This document shows, piece after piece, positions 1-8,771 of a stretch of DNA of 64,000 bases. This DNA is from Xanthobacteraceae bacterium. Its GTDB lineage: Bacteria; Pseudomonadota; Alphaproteobacteria; Rhizobiales; Xanthobacteraceae. The translations under genes and the position numbers were made by a program. The DNA lies in the NCBI GenBank assembly GCA_019750915.1, contig JAIENY010000067.1:1-64000 (forward strand), given 5' to 3'. The notes below the pieces were generated by a model. It worked only from the letters and a program-made list of their open reading frames with translations, searched no databases and was not told the origin of the DNA. The first letter of the stretch is position 1, and each line of letters starts with the position of its first letter.

Positions 1-1233
1 GAGCGCCGCTTGAAGAATCTCGACTTCTTCAAGAGCGTGAAGATTACCCAGGAGCCGGGTTCATCGCCTGATCGCGTGATCGTCAACGTCGAAGTCGAAG
101 AAAAGTCCACGGGCGACTTCTCGGTATCGGGCGGTTATTCGACCTCGGACGGTTTCCTTGCGGAAGTCAGCGTTTCCGAACGTAACTTGCTGGGCCGCGG
201 TCTGCTCGCTAAGGCCTCCGTGCAATACGGCCAGTACGCCCGCGGCTATACGCTGTCGTTCGTCGAGCCTTATCTGCTTGGCTATCGTGTCGCGCTGGGC
301 CTCGACTTCTATCAACGCGAGCAGTTGGCCAACAGCTACATCTCGTACGACTCCAAGACGATCGGCTTCAGTCCGCGATTGGGCTTCCAGCTCCGCGAGG
401 ACCTGTCGCTGCAAGTCCGGTACTCGATTTCGTCGCAGAAGATCTCGCTGCCGTTCCAGTACAGGAACTGTTACGACCTTGGTACTCCGATCCCGTCTGG
501 ATATCTGCCGACGCCGGATTGCTTCCTCGACGGTGAGTCTTCGGTTCCTGTGAAGGCCGAGCTGGCGCAGGGCAGTATCCTGACCTCGTCGGTGGGCTAT
601 ACGCTGGCCTACAACACGCTCGACAACAACAAGGATCCGACCTCCGGTATTCTTGCCACCCTCGGTCAGGATTTCGCGGGCGTCGGCGGCGACGTGAAGT
701 ACATCAAGACCACCGGCGACGTGAAGCTCTATACGCCGATCGTGTCTGATGTTGTCGGCCTGGTCCGCTTTCAGGGCGGTATCCTGAACTCCTATGGAGG
801 TGACGGGTACATCCGCGTGCTCGATAACTTCCAGCTGGGTCCGAACCTTGTGCGTGGCTTCGAGCCGCTCGGCATTGGTCCGCGCGACCTGACCGGCGGC
901 ACGACGAACGACGCGCTTGGCGGTACAAAATATTGGGGCGCATCGGTCGAATTGCAGATGCCGTTCTGGTTCCTCCCGAAGGAAGTGGGTCTGAAGGGTG
1001 CCGTATTCGCCGATGCCGGTTCGCTGTGGGGCTACGAGGCGGAAACGACCTATCTCGGCCAGAATGTGTCGTTGGGTGATTCTGCCAGCTCGCACATTCG
1101 CTCCTCGGTCGGTGTCGGTCTGATCTGGGCGTCTCCGTTCGGTCCGCTGCGGTTCGACTATGCGGTTCCGTTGTCGAAGCAGCCTTACGACCGTGTGCAG
1201 GAGTTCCGGTTCGGTGGCGGCACCTCGTTCTGA
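1..1233 (+). CDS. bamA: Outer membrane protein assembly factor BamA, 3' part
   Basis: Partial: the frame is open from base 1, so the N-terminal signal peptide and most POTRA domains lie outside the window. What remains is the end of the last POTRA domain followed by the 16-strand Omp85 barrel, about 400 residues. BamA is the outer-membrane core of the BAM complex that folds and inserts beta-barrel proteins. Seen: a late motif LVRGFEPLGIGPRDL resembling the conserved (V/I)RG(F/Y) loop-6 motif, and a C-terminal phenylalanine (GGGTSF) typical of outer-membrane barrels. A terminator follows and the lipid A genes start 140 bases downstream, a usual proteobacterial arrangement. The ORF track start at base 10 is a TTG inside the gene, not the true start. 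Confidence 0.95.
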   Translation, partial: ERRLKNLDFFKSVKITQEPGSSPDRVIVNVEVEEKSTGDFSVSGGYSTSDGFLAEVSVSERNLLGRGLLAKASVQYGQYARGYTLSFVEPYLLGYRVALGLDFYQREQLANSYISYDSKTIGFSPRLGFQLREDLSLQVRYSISSQKISLPFQYRNCYDLGTPIPSGYLPTPDCFLDGESSVPVKAELAQGSILTSSVGYTLAYNTLDNNKDPTSGILATLGQDFAGVGGDVKYIKTTGDVKLYTPIVSDVVGLVRFQGGILNSYGGDGYIRVLDNFQLGPNLVRGFEPLGIGPRDLTGGTTNDALGGTKYWGASVELQMPFWFLPKEVGLKGAVFADAGSLWGYEAETTYLGQNVSLGDSASSHIRSSVGVGLIWASPFGPLRFDYAVPLSKQPYDRVQEFRFGGGTSF

Positions 1234-1268
1234 CGACAGAACGGCTGAGTAATGTGATTATTGGAATA

Positions 1269-1301
1269 GAGCGGCCGGATCCCATCCGGCCGCTCGATTT
1301 T
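1269..1301 (+). terminator. Rho-independent terminator after bamA
   Basis: A perfect 12-bp stem, GAGCGGCCGGAT with ATCCGGCCGCTC, closes on a CCC loop and is followed by GATTTT. It lies 35 bases after the bamA stop and about 70 bases before lpxD. It probably attenuates rather than fully separates bamA from the lipid A operon. Confidence 0.85.
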
Positions 1302-1372
1302 AAGGCAAAACCCGTCCGATCCAGCCGTTTGGTGGCTCGACGGAGCGATCCTGCCGCGATACAGCGGGTGGC

Positions 1373-2455
1373 ATGAACCAGCCTCAATTCTTCAAACCGG
1401 CGTCGAAATTGACCCTCAGCGAGGTCGCGGCCCTGACAGGGGCGCAGCTTGCCGATCCCGCGCACGGGTCGCAGATCATCAGCGGTATCGCCAGCCTCGA
1501 TCTCGCTGGCCCCATGCATCTGTCGTTTTTCGACAAGCGCAAATACAGCGACGAGTTGCACGAGTCCCATGCCGGGGCATGTCTGGTCGGCGCCGGCCTG
1601 CAGGTCGATGTTCCCGCGCGCATCGCGGTGCTGCGCGTCGCCAATCCCTATGCGGCATTCGTTGAGGTCGGCCGGGTGCTCTATGCCGACACGCTGCGGC
1701 CTGCGTCTGCGTTTGGAACCGAGGGGATCGCCGGTTCGGCGGTGGTTCATGCGGACGCTTACCTTGAAGATAATGTCGTCGTCGATCCGCTGGCCGTGAT
1801 CGGACCGGACGTCGAGATTGGTTCCGGCACGGTGATCGGCGCGGGAGCCGTGATCGGGGCCGGTGTGAAGATCGGCCGTGATTGCAGCATCGGCCCGGGG
1901 TGCTCTGTGCTGCATACGTTCATCGGAAACGATGTCATCATCCATCCCGGCTGCCGGATCGGTCAGGATGGCTATGGCTTTGTGTCCGGACCGGCGGGGC
2001 ACCGGAAGGTGCCGCAGATGGGCCGCGTCCTGATTCAGAACGATGTCGAGATTGGCGCGGGCTGCACCATCGATCGCGGCGCGTTGCGCGACACCGTGAT
2101 CGGCGAGGGAACCAAGATCGATAATCTGGTTCAGATCGGTCATAACGTCACCATCGGGCGGCGTTGCATCATCGTTAGTCAAAGCGGCGTGGCAGGAAGC
2201 TCGGTGCTTGGGGATGGCGCTGTGCTGGGCGCGCGGGTCGGCGTAAGCGACCATGCGACGATCGGCGCGGGAGCAATGCTGGCTGCGCGCAGCAGTGTGG
2301 TCGGTGAAGTGCCGCCGAATGTAAAGTGGGGTGGCTCGCCCGCAAAACCCATCAAGCAGTTCTTTCGCGAGGTGTTTGAGGTCGAGCGTCTCGGCCGCGA
2401 GGGAGGAGCAAAGAAATCCAAACCGCCTGGCGCGGGCAAAGAGGAACAGGCGTGA
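1373..2455 (+). CDS. lpxD: UDP-3-O-acylglucosamine N-acyltransferase LpxD
   Basis: Third acylation step of lipid A synthesis: transfers a hydroxyacyl chain from acyl-ACP to the 2-amino group of UDP-3-O-acylglucosamine, in the cytoplasm. The protein has 360 residues, normal for the family. The N-terminal third is the uridine-binding LpxD domain. From about residue 115 there is a long left-handed parallel beta-helix of hexapeptide repeats (for example [20 protein letters not shown]). The conserved catalytic histidine sits in the [12 protein letters not shown] stretch. A lysine-rich tail ([17 protein letters not shown]) follows the helix. The stop overlaps the fabZ start, giving tight translational coupling in the lpxD-fabZ-lpxA-lpxI-lpxB operon. 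Confidence 0.96.
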   Translation: MNQPQFFKPASKLTLSEVAALTGAQLADPAHGSQIISGIASLDLAGPMHLSFFDKRKYSDELHESHAGACLVGAGLQVDVPARIAVLRVANPYAAFVEVGRVLYADTLRPASAFGTEGIAGSAVVHADAYLEDNVVVDPLAVIGPDVEIGSGTVIGAGAVIGAGVKIGRDCSIGPGCSVLHTFIGNDVIIHPGCRIGQDGYGFVSGPAGHRKVPQMGRVLIQNDVEIGAGCTIDRGALRDTVIGEGTKIDNLVQIGHNVTIGRRCIIVSQSGVAGSSVLGDGAVLGARVGVSDHATIGAGAMLAARSSVVGEVPPNVKWGGSPAKPIKQFFREVFEVERLGREGGAKKSKPPGAGKEEQA

Positions 2456-2913
2456 TGGAAGCGCAAGCACCTATTACTGTGGAGACGGTGGACATCGCCA
2501 CCATTCTCAAGACCCTGCCGCATCGTTATCCGTTTTTGCTGATCGACCGTGTTGTCGATATCCGGAGCGATTTCAGCGGCATCGGCATGAAGAACGTCAC
2601 CATCAATGAGCCCTGCTTTCAGGGCCATTTCCCCAACCGGCCGATTTATCCTGGCGTGTTGATGATCGAAGGCATGGCGCAGACCGCGGGTGTGATCGGC
2701 ATGCTGGCGATGGAGACGGAACGTCCTACGGCCGTTTACTTTCTGACGGTCGATAAATGCAAATTCCGTAAACCTGCGGGTCCTGGCGATACGATCACGT
2801 ATCATATGAGCCTGATCGCGCGGAAACGGGCGATGTGGTGGTTTCACGGCGATGCCAGGGTGAACGATGTCACCGTGGCGGAAGCCGATGTTGGGGCAAT
2901 GTTGGCGGACTGA
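2455..2913 (+). CDS. fabZ: 3-hydroxyacyl-[ACP] dehydratase FabZ
   Basis: Dehydrates 3-hydroxyacyl-ACP to trans-2-enoyl-ACP in fatty acid elongation. It competes with LpxA and LpxD for hydroxyacyl-ACP, which explains its place in the lipid A operon. Single hot-dog fold, 152 residues. The signature is clear: [13 protein letters not shown] carries the active-site histidine, and [16 protein letters not shown] matches the HFP...P..PGV(L) motif, followed by E in MIEGMAQ. The start is ATG at 2455, sharing one base with the lpxD stop; a GTG at 2452 is an alternative. The GAGG at 2441 serves either. Confidence 0.96.
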   Translation: MEAQAPITVETVDIATILKTLPHRYPFLLIDRVVDIRSDFSGIGMKNVTINEPCFQGHFPNRPIYPGVLMIEGMAQTAGVIGMLAMETERPTAVYFLTVDKCKFRKPAGPGDTITYHMSLIARKRAMWWFHGDARVNDVTVAEADVGAMLAD

Positions 2914-2915
2914 AG

Positions 2916-3725
2916 ATGAGCATGATTGATTCTACCGCGCGTATCGCTGATGGAGCGGTGATCGCTGAAGGCGTGACGATTGGGCCTTATTGCATTATCG
3001 GCCCCAATGTCACGATTGGCGCGGATTGCACACTGCACTCACACGTCAATATCGCCGGGCATACGACGCTCGGGTCGGGCTGCGTGGTGTTTCCCTTTGC
3101 GTCATTGGGCACGGCGCCGCAGGATCTCGGCTACCGCGATGAGCCGACCCGGCTCGAGATTGGCGATCGCTGTACCATCCGCGAGAGCGTCACGATGAAT
3201 TGCGGCACCGTCAAAGGCGGCGGTGTGACCCGCGTCGGCAATGACGGGTTCTTCATGTCCTATTCGCACGTGGGACACGATTGTGTCGTTGGCAACAATG
3301 CAATCTTCGCCAACAGCGCCACGCTTGGCGGGCATTGCCTGATCGGCGATTTTGTCTACATCGGCGGTCTCACCGCGGTTCATCAGTTTACCCGTATCGG
3401 GTCGCAGGCGATGGTCGCCGGGGTGACCGGCGTGCGCGGTGACGTCATCCCATATGGCTTTGCCACCGGCCAGCATGCCTATCTCAACGGGTTGAATGTC
3501 ATCGGCATGCGGCGACGCAAGTTCACCAAGGCGCGCCTGCACGCGGTTCGCTCCTTCTACAACGCGCTGTTCTTTGGCGCGGGCACTTTCGCCGAACGGC
3601 TGGAGCAGACGAGGCCGATGGCGAACGACGATCCGGCGATCGCGGAGATCATCGCATTCGTCGACGCCAATGATAAGCGCCCGTTGGCCAGACCGTTTGT
3701 CGAATCCAGCGAAGCTCATGAATGA
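2916..3725 (+). CDS. lpxA: UDP-N-acetylglucosamine acyltransferase LpxA
   Basis: First step of lipid A synthesis: 3-O-acylation of UDP-GlcNAc from hydroxyacyl-ACP. The protein has 269 residues: a left-handed beta-helix of hexapeptide repeats, then a C-terminal helical domain (RRRKFTKARLHAVRSFYNALF). The catalytic histidine is within YSHVGHDCVVGNNAIFAN, the LpxA signature. The ORF track extends to 2835, but that region lies in fabZ out of frame. ATG at 2916, two bases after the fabZ stop, gives the canonical N-terminus MSMIDSTARI. It overlaps lpxI by 8 bases. Confidence 0.96.
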   Translation: MSMIDSTARIADGAVIAEGVTIGPYCIIGPNVTIGADCTLHSHVNIAGHTTLGSGCVVFPFASLGTAPQDLGYRDEPTRLEIGDRCTIRESVTMNCGTVKGGGVTRVGNDGFFMSYSHVGHDCVVGNNAIFANSATLGGHCLIGDFVYIGGLTAVHQFTRIGSQAMVAGVTGVRGDVIPYGFATGQHAYLNGLNVIGMRRRKFTKARLHAVRSFYNALFFGAGTFAERLEQTRPMANDDPAIAEIIAFVDANDKRPLARPFVESSEAHE

Positions 3726-4593
3726 GACCGCGCAGGGCAGGCCGGATGCGGTGCATGTTACGGCACCGGTGGCCCTGATTGCGGGCGGGGGGGCTCTGCC
3801 GTTCGCTGTTGCGGATTCATTGAAGAATCGCGGGCTTGATCCCGTGATATTTGCGCTGCGGGGGTTTTGCGATCCGCAGAAGGTTGGCGCATATCGGCAC
3901 CATTGGGTTGCGCTCGGCAAGTTCGGTGAGGCGATGAGCCTGATGCGCAAGGAGGGCTGTCGCGACGTCACCTTCATCGGGACACTGGTGCGTCCGGCAT
4001 TATCCGAATTGCGGTTCGACTGGCTGACGCTGCGCCTGATCCCGGAGATCATCGCCGGGCTGCGCGGCGGTGACGATCATCTGTTGACCTCAACGGCGCG
4101 TATATTTGAAACGCGCGGCTTTCGTTTGCTGGGCATGAGAGAGCTGGCGCCGGACCTTTTGATGCCCGAAGGTATTCTCACTGCGACGAAACCCGGCCGG
4201 GCCGACCTGGCGGACATCGACAAGGGACGGGAAGTGCTGCGTTCGATGAGTCCGCACGATATCGGCCAGGGGACCATTGTCATTGACGGTCATGTCGTGA
4301 GCGTCGAGGACATCGGGGGCACCGACAGTCTGCTGATGCGTATCAGGGAGCTGCGCGAGAGCGGCCGCCTGCGGGCAAAGCCCGGCAGCGGTGTTCTGGT
4401 CAAGGCGCCCAAGCAGGGACAGGATCTGCGCTTTGACCTGCCTGCGCTGGGACCCAAAACGATCGATGGCGTTATCGCGGCTGGCCTTGGTGGACTTGCA
4501 GTGATCGCCGGTCATTCGATCGTTGCGGATCTTCAGGCGATGGTTGAGACGGCGGACAAGGCCCGAATCTTCATCGTCGGATTGTCGCCGTGA
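3718..4593 (+). CDS. lpxI: UDP-2,3-diacylglucosamine pyrophosphatase LpxI
   Basis: Hydrolyses UDP-2,3-diacylglucosamine to lipid X and UMP. LpxI (formerly DUF1009) replaces the unrelated LpxH in most Alphaproteobacteria, and its position between lpxA and lpxB supports the call. The protein has 291 residues with an N-terminal LpxI domain (APVALIAGGGALPFAVADSL) and a C-terminal domain (GQGTIVIDGHVVSVEDIGGTD...GSGVLVKAPKQGQDLRFDLP). The track ORF starts at 3496 inside lpxA. The credible start is ATG at 3718, overlapping the lpxA end by 8 bases, and the stop overlaps lpxB by 4 bases. Confidence 0.95.
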   Translation: MNETAQGRPDAVHVTAPVALIAGGGALPFAVADSLKNRGLDPVIFALRGFCDPQKVGAYRHHWVALGKFGEAMSLMRKEGCRDVTFIGTLVRPALSELRFDWLTLRLIPEIIAGLRGGDDHLLTSTARIFETRGFRLLGMRELAPDLLMPEGILTATKPGRADLADIDKGREVLRSMSPHDIGQGTIVIDGHVVSVEDIGGTDSLLMRIRELRESGRLRAKPGSGVLVKAPKQGQDLRFDLPALGPKTIDGVIAAGLGGLAVIAGHSIVADLQAMVETADKARIFIVGLSP

Positions 4594-5762
4594 GCAAGTT
4601 GGCCGGAACGCCGAAGAAAATCTTTCTGATCGCCACCGAAGCTTCGGGCGATCATCTTGGCGCTGCGTTGATGAAGGAGCTGCGTGACCGGCTCGGCGCA
4701 GGTTTGGTGTTCGAGGGCATCGGCGGACACGAAATGACGGCGCAGGGACTCGCGTCCCCGTTCCCTATTGGTGACCTGGCCATCGTTGGCGTCTCGGCGG
4801 TCGTCAAGCAACTGCCGATGATCCTCCGCCGCATTCGCGAGGCGACCCAGGCTGCCTTGCGCGCGGATCCCGACGTCCTCGTTATCATCGATAGCCCCGA
4901 TTTCACGCACCGCGTGGCGCGGCGCATCCGCAAGGCCAACCCCTCGATTCCAATCGTCGACTACGTCTCCCCGACCGTGTGGGCATGGCGTCCGGGCAGG
5001 GCGCGCGCGATGGCGCGCTACGTCGATCACGTGCTGGCGTTGTTGCCGTTCGAGCCGGAGGAGCATCGCAAACTTCATGGCCCCCCCTGTACCTATGTCG
5101 GTCATCCGCTGATCGAAAAGCTTGATCGCCTGCGGCCCAATCCGGAAGAGGAGCGCCGCCGCTCGGCAAAGCCTCCCGTCCTTCTTCTGCTGCCGGGCAG
5201 CCGGCGCGGGGAGATCCGGCACCACATGGAGGTGTTCGGCGATGTGCTGACAATGATGAATCGGCTGGGCATCGAGGTCGAGGCGATCCTGCCGACCATG
5301 CCGCATCTATTGGAGTCCGTGAACGCGGCCATTGCGGGTTGGACGGTGCGTCCCCGCATCGTTGTGGGCGAAGAAGAGAAGCAGCGCGCCTTTCGGATTG
5401 CGCGCGCGGCGTTGGCAAAATCGGGGACGGTGACGCTCGAGCTTGCTCTGGCGGGCGTGCCGATGGTGACGCTCTATCGCGGTACAGCGATAGAGGCATG
5501 GATTGCGCGGCGCGTGGTGCGGGTGCCTTCGATTATTCTCGCCAATCTGGTGCTCGGCGAAAATATCATTCCCGAATATCATCAGGAGGAGTGCACGGCC
5601 GAGCGGCTTGTTCCTGCGATCCGTTCGGTACTCGAGGACACGCCGCAGAGACAGCATCAGGTCGATGCATTCGCCAGACTTGATTCGATCATGGCGACAG
5701 GACGCCTGCCCAGCCAACGCGCAGCCGACATCGTCATTGAGCAGATGCAAGCTCATCCATAA
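4590..5762 (+). CDS. lpxB: Lipid-A-disaccharide synthase LpxB
   Basis: GT19 glycosyltransferase that condenses lipid X with UDP-2,3-diacylglucosamine to the lipid A disaccharide at the inner face of the inner membrane. The protein has 390 residues. Signatures include FLIATEASGDHLGAALMKEL at the N-terminus, DSPDFTHRVARRIRK and YVSPTVWAWRPGRA in the centre, and LLLPGSRRGEIRHHMEVF at the start of the donor-binding half. It starts with GTG in a GTGA overlap with lpxI. It is the last gene of the operon, with a strong terminator right behind it. Confidence 0.96.
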   Translation: MSKLAGTPKKIFLIATEASGDHLGAALMKELRDRLGAGLVFEGIGGHEMTAQGLASPFPIGDLAIVGVSAVVKQLPMILRRIREATQAALRADPDVLVIIDSPDFTHRVARRIRKANPSIPIVDYVSPTVWAWRPGRARAMARYVDHVLALLPFEPEEHRKLHGPPCTYVGHPLIEKLDRLRPNPEEERRRSAKPPVLLLLPGSRRGEIRHHMEVFGDVLTMMNRLGIEVEAILPTMPHLLESVNAAIAGWTVRPRIVVGEEEKQRAFRIARAALAKSGTVTLELALAGVPMVTLYRGTAIEAWIARRVVRVPSIILANLVLGENIIPEYHQEECTAERLVPAIRSVLEDTPQRQHQVDAFARLDSIMATGRLPSQRAADIVIEQMQAHP

Positions 5763-5797
5763 CAAAAAGGCCGGTGAAAACTTCACCGGCCTTTTTG
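5763..5797. terminator. Bidirectional terminator between lpxB and gltA
   Basis: A perfect 16-bp inverted repeat (CAAAAAGGCCGGTGAA, loop AAC, then its complement) carries A-tract and T-tract on the two sides, so it can terminate the convergent lpxB and gltA transcripts. It starts at the base after the lpxB stop and ends 10 bases from the gltA stop. Confidence 0.93.
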
Positions 5798-5807
5798 TTT
5801 GAAGCGT

Positions 5808-7115
5808 TTACTTCCGCTGGTCCATCGGAATGTAGTCGCGCTTGGTCGCGCCGGAATAGAGCTGGCGCGGACGGCCGATCTTCTGCGCCGGGTCCTGGAT
5901 CATTTCGCTCCACTGGCTGATCCAGCCGACGGTGCGGGCGACGGCGAACAGCACCGTAAACATGGAAGTTGGGAAGCCCATCGCCTTCAGCGTGATGCCA
6001 GAATAGAAGTCGACGTTCGGATAGAGCTTGCGCTCGATGAAATATTCGTCGCTGAGCGCAATCTTTTCCAGTTCCATGGCAACGTGCAGCAGCGGGTCAT
6101 CACCGTGGCCGGTTTCCTTGAGCACCTGATGTGCGGCCTTCTGCATCAGCTTGGCGCGCGGATCGTAGTTCTTGTAGACGCGATGGCCGAAGCCCATCAG
6201 GCGAACATTGCTGTTCTTGTCCTTCACCTTCTGGATGAACTCGGGAATCTTGTCGACAGTGCCGATTTCGGCGAGCATCGCCAGCGCTGCTTCGTTGGCG
6301 CCGCCGTGTGCTGGCCCCCACAGGCAGGCGATACCGGCCGCGATACATGCGAACGGGTTCGCGCCCGAAGAGCCTGCGATGCGAACGGTCGAGGTCGATG
6401 CGTTCTGTTCATGGTCGGCGTGCAAAATGAAGATCTTGTCCAGCGCGTCGGCGAGCACCGGATTGACCTGATATTCCTCGCACGGCACGCCGAAGCACAT
6501 GTGCAGGAAATTGGCGGCGAAACCGAGCGAATTCTTCGGATACATGAACGGCTGGCCGATGGTGTATTTGTAAGCCATCGCAGCCAGCGTCGGAATCTTT
6601 GCGATCATGCGGATCGATGCGATCATCCGCTGCTTTGGATCGGAGATGTCTGTTGAGTCATGATAGAATGCCGCCAGAGCGCCGACAGAGGCGACCATGA
6701 CTGCCATTGGATGCGCGTCACGCCGGAAGCCCTGGAAGAAACGGGCCATCTGCTCGTGCACCATGGTGTGCTGCGTAACAGTCTTGTCGAAGGCGGCTTT
6801 TTCCGCCGCGGTCGGAAGCTCTCCGTACAGCAGCAGATAGCAGGTTTCGAGGAAGTCACCCTGCACGGCGAGCTGCTCGATCGGATAGCCGCGATATTCC
6901 AGAATGCCCGCGTCGCCATCGATGTAGGTGATCTTGGATTCGCAACTGCCGGTCGAGGTGAAACCCGGATCGTAGGTGAACTTGCCCGTCTGGGCGTAAA
7001 GTTTGCTGATGTCGATGACTTCCGGCCCGACTGTGCCTGCGAGCACCGGTAACTCTATGGTTTTGCCATCAACGGTGAGCGTGGCTGATTTTGTGTTAGC
7101 TTTTGCGTCCATCAT
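5808..7115 (-). CDS. gltA: Citrate synthase
   Basis: Condenses oxaloacetate and acetyl-CoA, the entry to the TCA cycle. The protein has 435 residues, the size of the hexameric type II enzymes. Seen: the N-terminal beta domain ([38 protein letters not shown]), the catalytic-region motif [15 protein letters not shown], and the aspartate-bearing [14 protein letters not shown]. Two adjacent ATG codons (7115 and 7112) are possible starts. The preceding gene on this strand is gltX, 140 bases upstream, so gltA may have its own promoter in that gap. Confidence 0.96.
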   Translation of the reverse strand: MMDAKANTKSATLTVDGKTIELPVLAGTVGPEVIDISKLYAQTGKFTYDPGFTSTGSCESKITYIDGDAGILEYRGYPIEQLAVQGDFLETCYLLLYGELPTAAEKAAFDKTVTQHTMVHEQMARFFQGFRRDAHPMAVMVASVGALAAFYHDSTDISDPKQRMIASIRMIAKIPTLAAMAYKYTIGQPFMYPKNSLGFAANFLHMCFGVPCEEYQVNPVLADALDKIFILHADHEQNASTSTVRIAGSSGANPFACIAAGIACLWGPAHGGANEAALAMLAEIGTVDKIPEFIQKVKDKNSNVRLMGFGHRVYKNYDPRAKLMQKAAHQVLKETGHGDDPLLHVAMELEKIALSDEYFIERKLYPNVDFYSGITLKAMGFPTSMFTVLFAVARTVGWISQWSEMIQDPAQKIGRPRQLYSGATKRDYIPMDQRK

Positions 7116-7255
7116 TCATCCCCGAAGACTCGTTAACGCGGATCGGAAACGGCAGGCTCCGGATCTTATGGAGCCAAGGCCAGCCATCCAGAAAACGCTC
7201 GGGGGACAGGGGTAGCTTATTGCTATGTGCACCGCAAGGCAGCGGCCGTCACGCC

Positions 7256-8686
7256 TTAGGTAGGGTTGACGGCGGCTTGATCCCCGAGCCGGGCGAGGCA
7301 GGTTTCCCGTCCCAGGACGGCCAGAACGTCGAAAATTCCGGGAGATGTCGTTTTCCCGGTCAGCGCGACCCGAAGCGGCTGAGCAACTGCTCCAAGTTTC
7401 ATACTGTTTTGCTCGGCGAATTCCCGCATGGCGGCTTCGGTAGTTTCCGAATTCCAGGATGTTACCGTCTGCAGCGCGTCCCGCAGGCGTCCTATCAGCG
7501 ATCGCGTTTCCGGCGTCAGAAGTGCGAGAGCCTTCGGGTCCATCTGCAGAGGCCGGTCGGCAAAGATGTAGTTGGCGCTGTCGACAAGTTCGATCATGGT
7601 TTTGGCGCGCTCTTTCAAGCCGGGCATCGCCTGAAGCAACTGAGCGCGGGTCTGATCATTCAGCTTGGCGGCGATGGCCGGACCTTGCGGGATGAACTGC
7701 AACAGATCCTCGAAACTCTGCACCAGCGTTTGGTCGTCGCTCGCACGCATGTAATGCCCGTTCAAATTTTCGAGCTTTGCGAAATCGAACCGCGCCGCGG
7801 AACGTCCGATTTGGGGGAGGTCAAATGCCTCGATCATCTCGGAGGTTGAGAAGATCTCCTGATCGCCGTGACTCCAGCCGAGCCGCACCAGATAATTGCG
7901 TAGCGCCGCGGGCAGATATCCCATTGCCCGGTATGCCTCGACACCGAGAGCGCCATGGCGCTTGGAAAGCTTCGACCCGTCCGGCCCGTGGATCAGTGGA
8001 ATGTGCGACATCACCGGCACGTCCCAGCCCAGCGCATCGTAGATATGTTTCTGCCGCGCGGCGTTGGTCAGGTGATCGTCGCCGCGGATGATGTGGGTGA
8101 CGCCCATGTCATGGTCATCGACGACAACCGCCAGCATGTAGGTCGGGGTTCCATCGGAGCGCAGCAGCACGAGGTCGTCGAGGTTCTGGTTCTGCCAGAC
8201 CACGCGGCCCTGAACCTGATCCTCGATCACTGTCTCTCCGGTCTGGGGCGCGCGCAGGCGGATGACGGGCTTCACGCCGGAGGGAGCCTCGGATGGATCG
8301 CGATCGCGCCAGCGGCCGTCATAGCGCAGCGGCTGTCCATTGGCCCGCGCAAGCGCCCGCATCTCTTCCAGCTCCTGCTGCGACGCATAGCAGCGATAGG
8401 CTTTGCCCTCGGCGAGTAACTGTTCAGCAATCTCGCGGTGCCGTCCTGCACGGGAAAATTGATGAATGATATCGCCGTCCCACGTCAGCCCCAGCCACTG
8501 CAGGCCGTCGATGATGGCATCGATCGCCTCCTGCGTGGAACGCTCACGGTCGGTATCTTCGATACGCAGCAGCATTTTGCCGCCGCGGCCGCGCGCGTAC
8601 AGCCAGTTGAACAGGGCTGTGCGGGCACCGCCAATGTGAAGAAATCCCGTCGGAGACGGAGCGAAACGGGTGACGATCTGGGACAT
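7256..8686 (-). CDS. gltX: Glutamyl-tRNA synthetase
   Basis: Class I aminoacyl-tRNA synthetase charging tRNA-Glu (and tRNA-Gln in organisms using the transamidation route, as most Alphaproteobacteria do). The protein has 476 residues. The HIGH-type motif is HIGG in [19 protein letters not shown], and the KMSKS-type motif is KLSKR in [14 protein letters not shown]. The C-terminal half is the helical anticodon-binding domain. The track ORF begins at 8827. ATG at 8686 gives the conserved N-terminus [14 protein letters not shown], so the 47-residue extension is rejected. Confidence 0.95.
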   Translation of the reverse strand: MSQIVTRFAPSPTGFLHIGGARTALFNWLYARGRGGKMLLRIEDTDRERSTQEAIDAIIDGLQWLGLTWDGDIIHQFSRAGRHREIAEQLLAEGKAYRCYASQQELEEMRALARANGQPLRYDGRWRDRDPSEAPSGVKPVIRLRAPQTGETVIEDQVQGRVVWQNQNLDDLVLLRSDGTPTYMLAVVVDDHDMGVTHIIRGDDHLTNAARQKHIYDALGWDVPVMSHIPLIHGPDGSKLSKRHGALGVEAYRAMGYLPAALRNYLVRLGWSHGDQEIFSTSEMIEAFDLPQIGRSAARFDFAKLENLNGHYMRASDDQTLVQSFEDLLQFIPQGPAIAAKLNDQTRAQLLQAMPGLKERAKTMIELVDSANYIFADRPLQMDPKALALLTPETRSLIGRLRDALQTVTSWNSETTEAAMREFAEQNSMKLGAVAQPLRVALTGKTTSPGIFDVLAVLGRETCLARLGDQAAVNPT

Positions 8687-8771
8687 TTCGGGGCGTTTTG
8701 AAAAAAGGAAAGCCACGGCCGTAGCCGGTTGAGCGGGCTCGTGTAGCATAGCATCCGGGGAGAGGGTAGCC

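Noticed and set aside
61-1095. 344-residue minus-strand ORF inside bamA
   Set aside because: Arg/His-rich shadow of the bamA frame; no family resemblance and no ribosome-binding site.
704-2470. 588-residue minus-strand ORF across bamA and lpxD
   Set aside because: Spans the bamA terminator and the lpxD gene antisense; composition is that of a shadow frame in GC-rich DNA.
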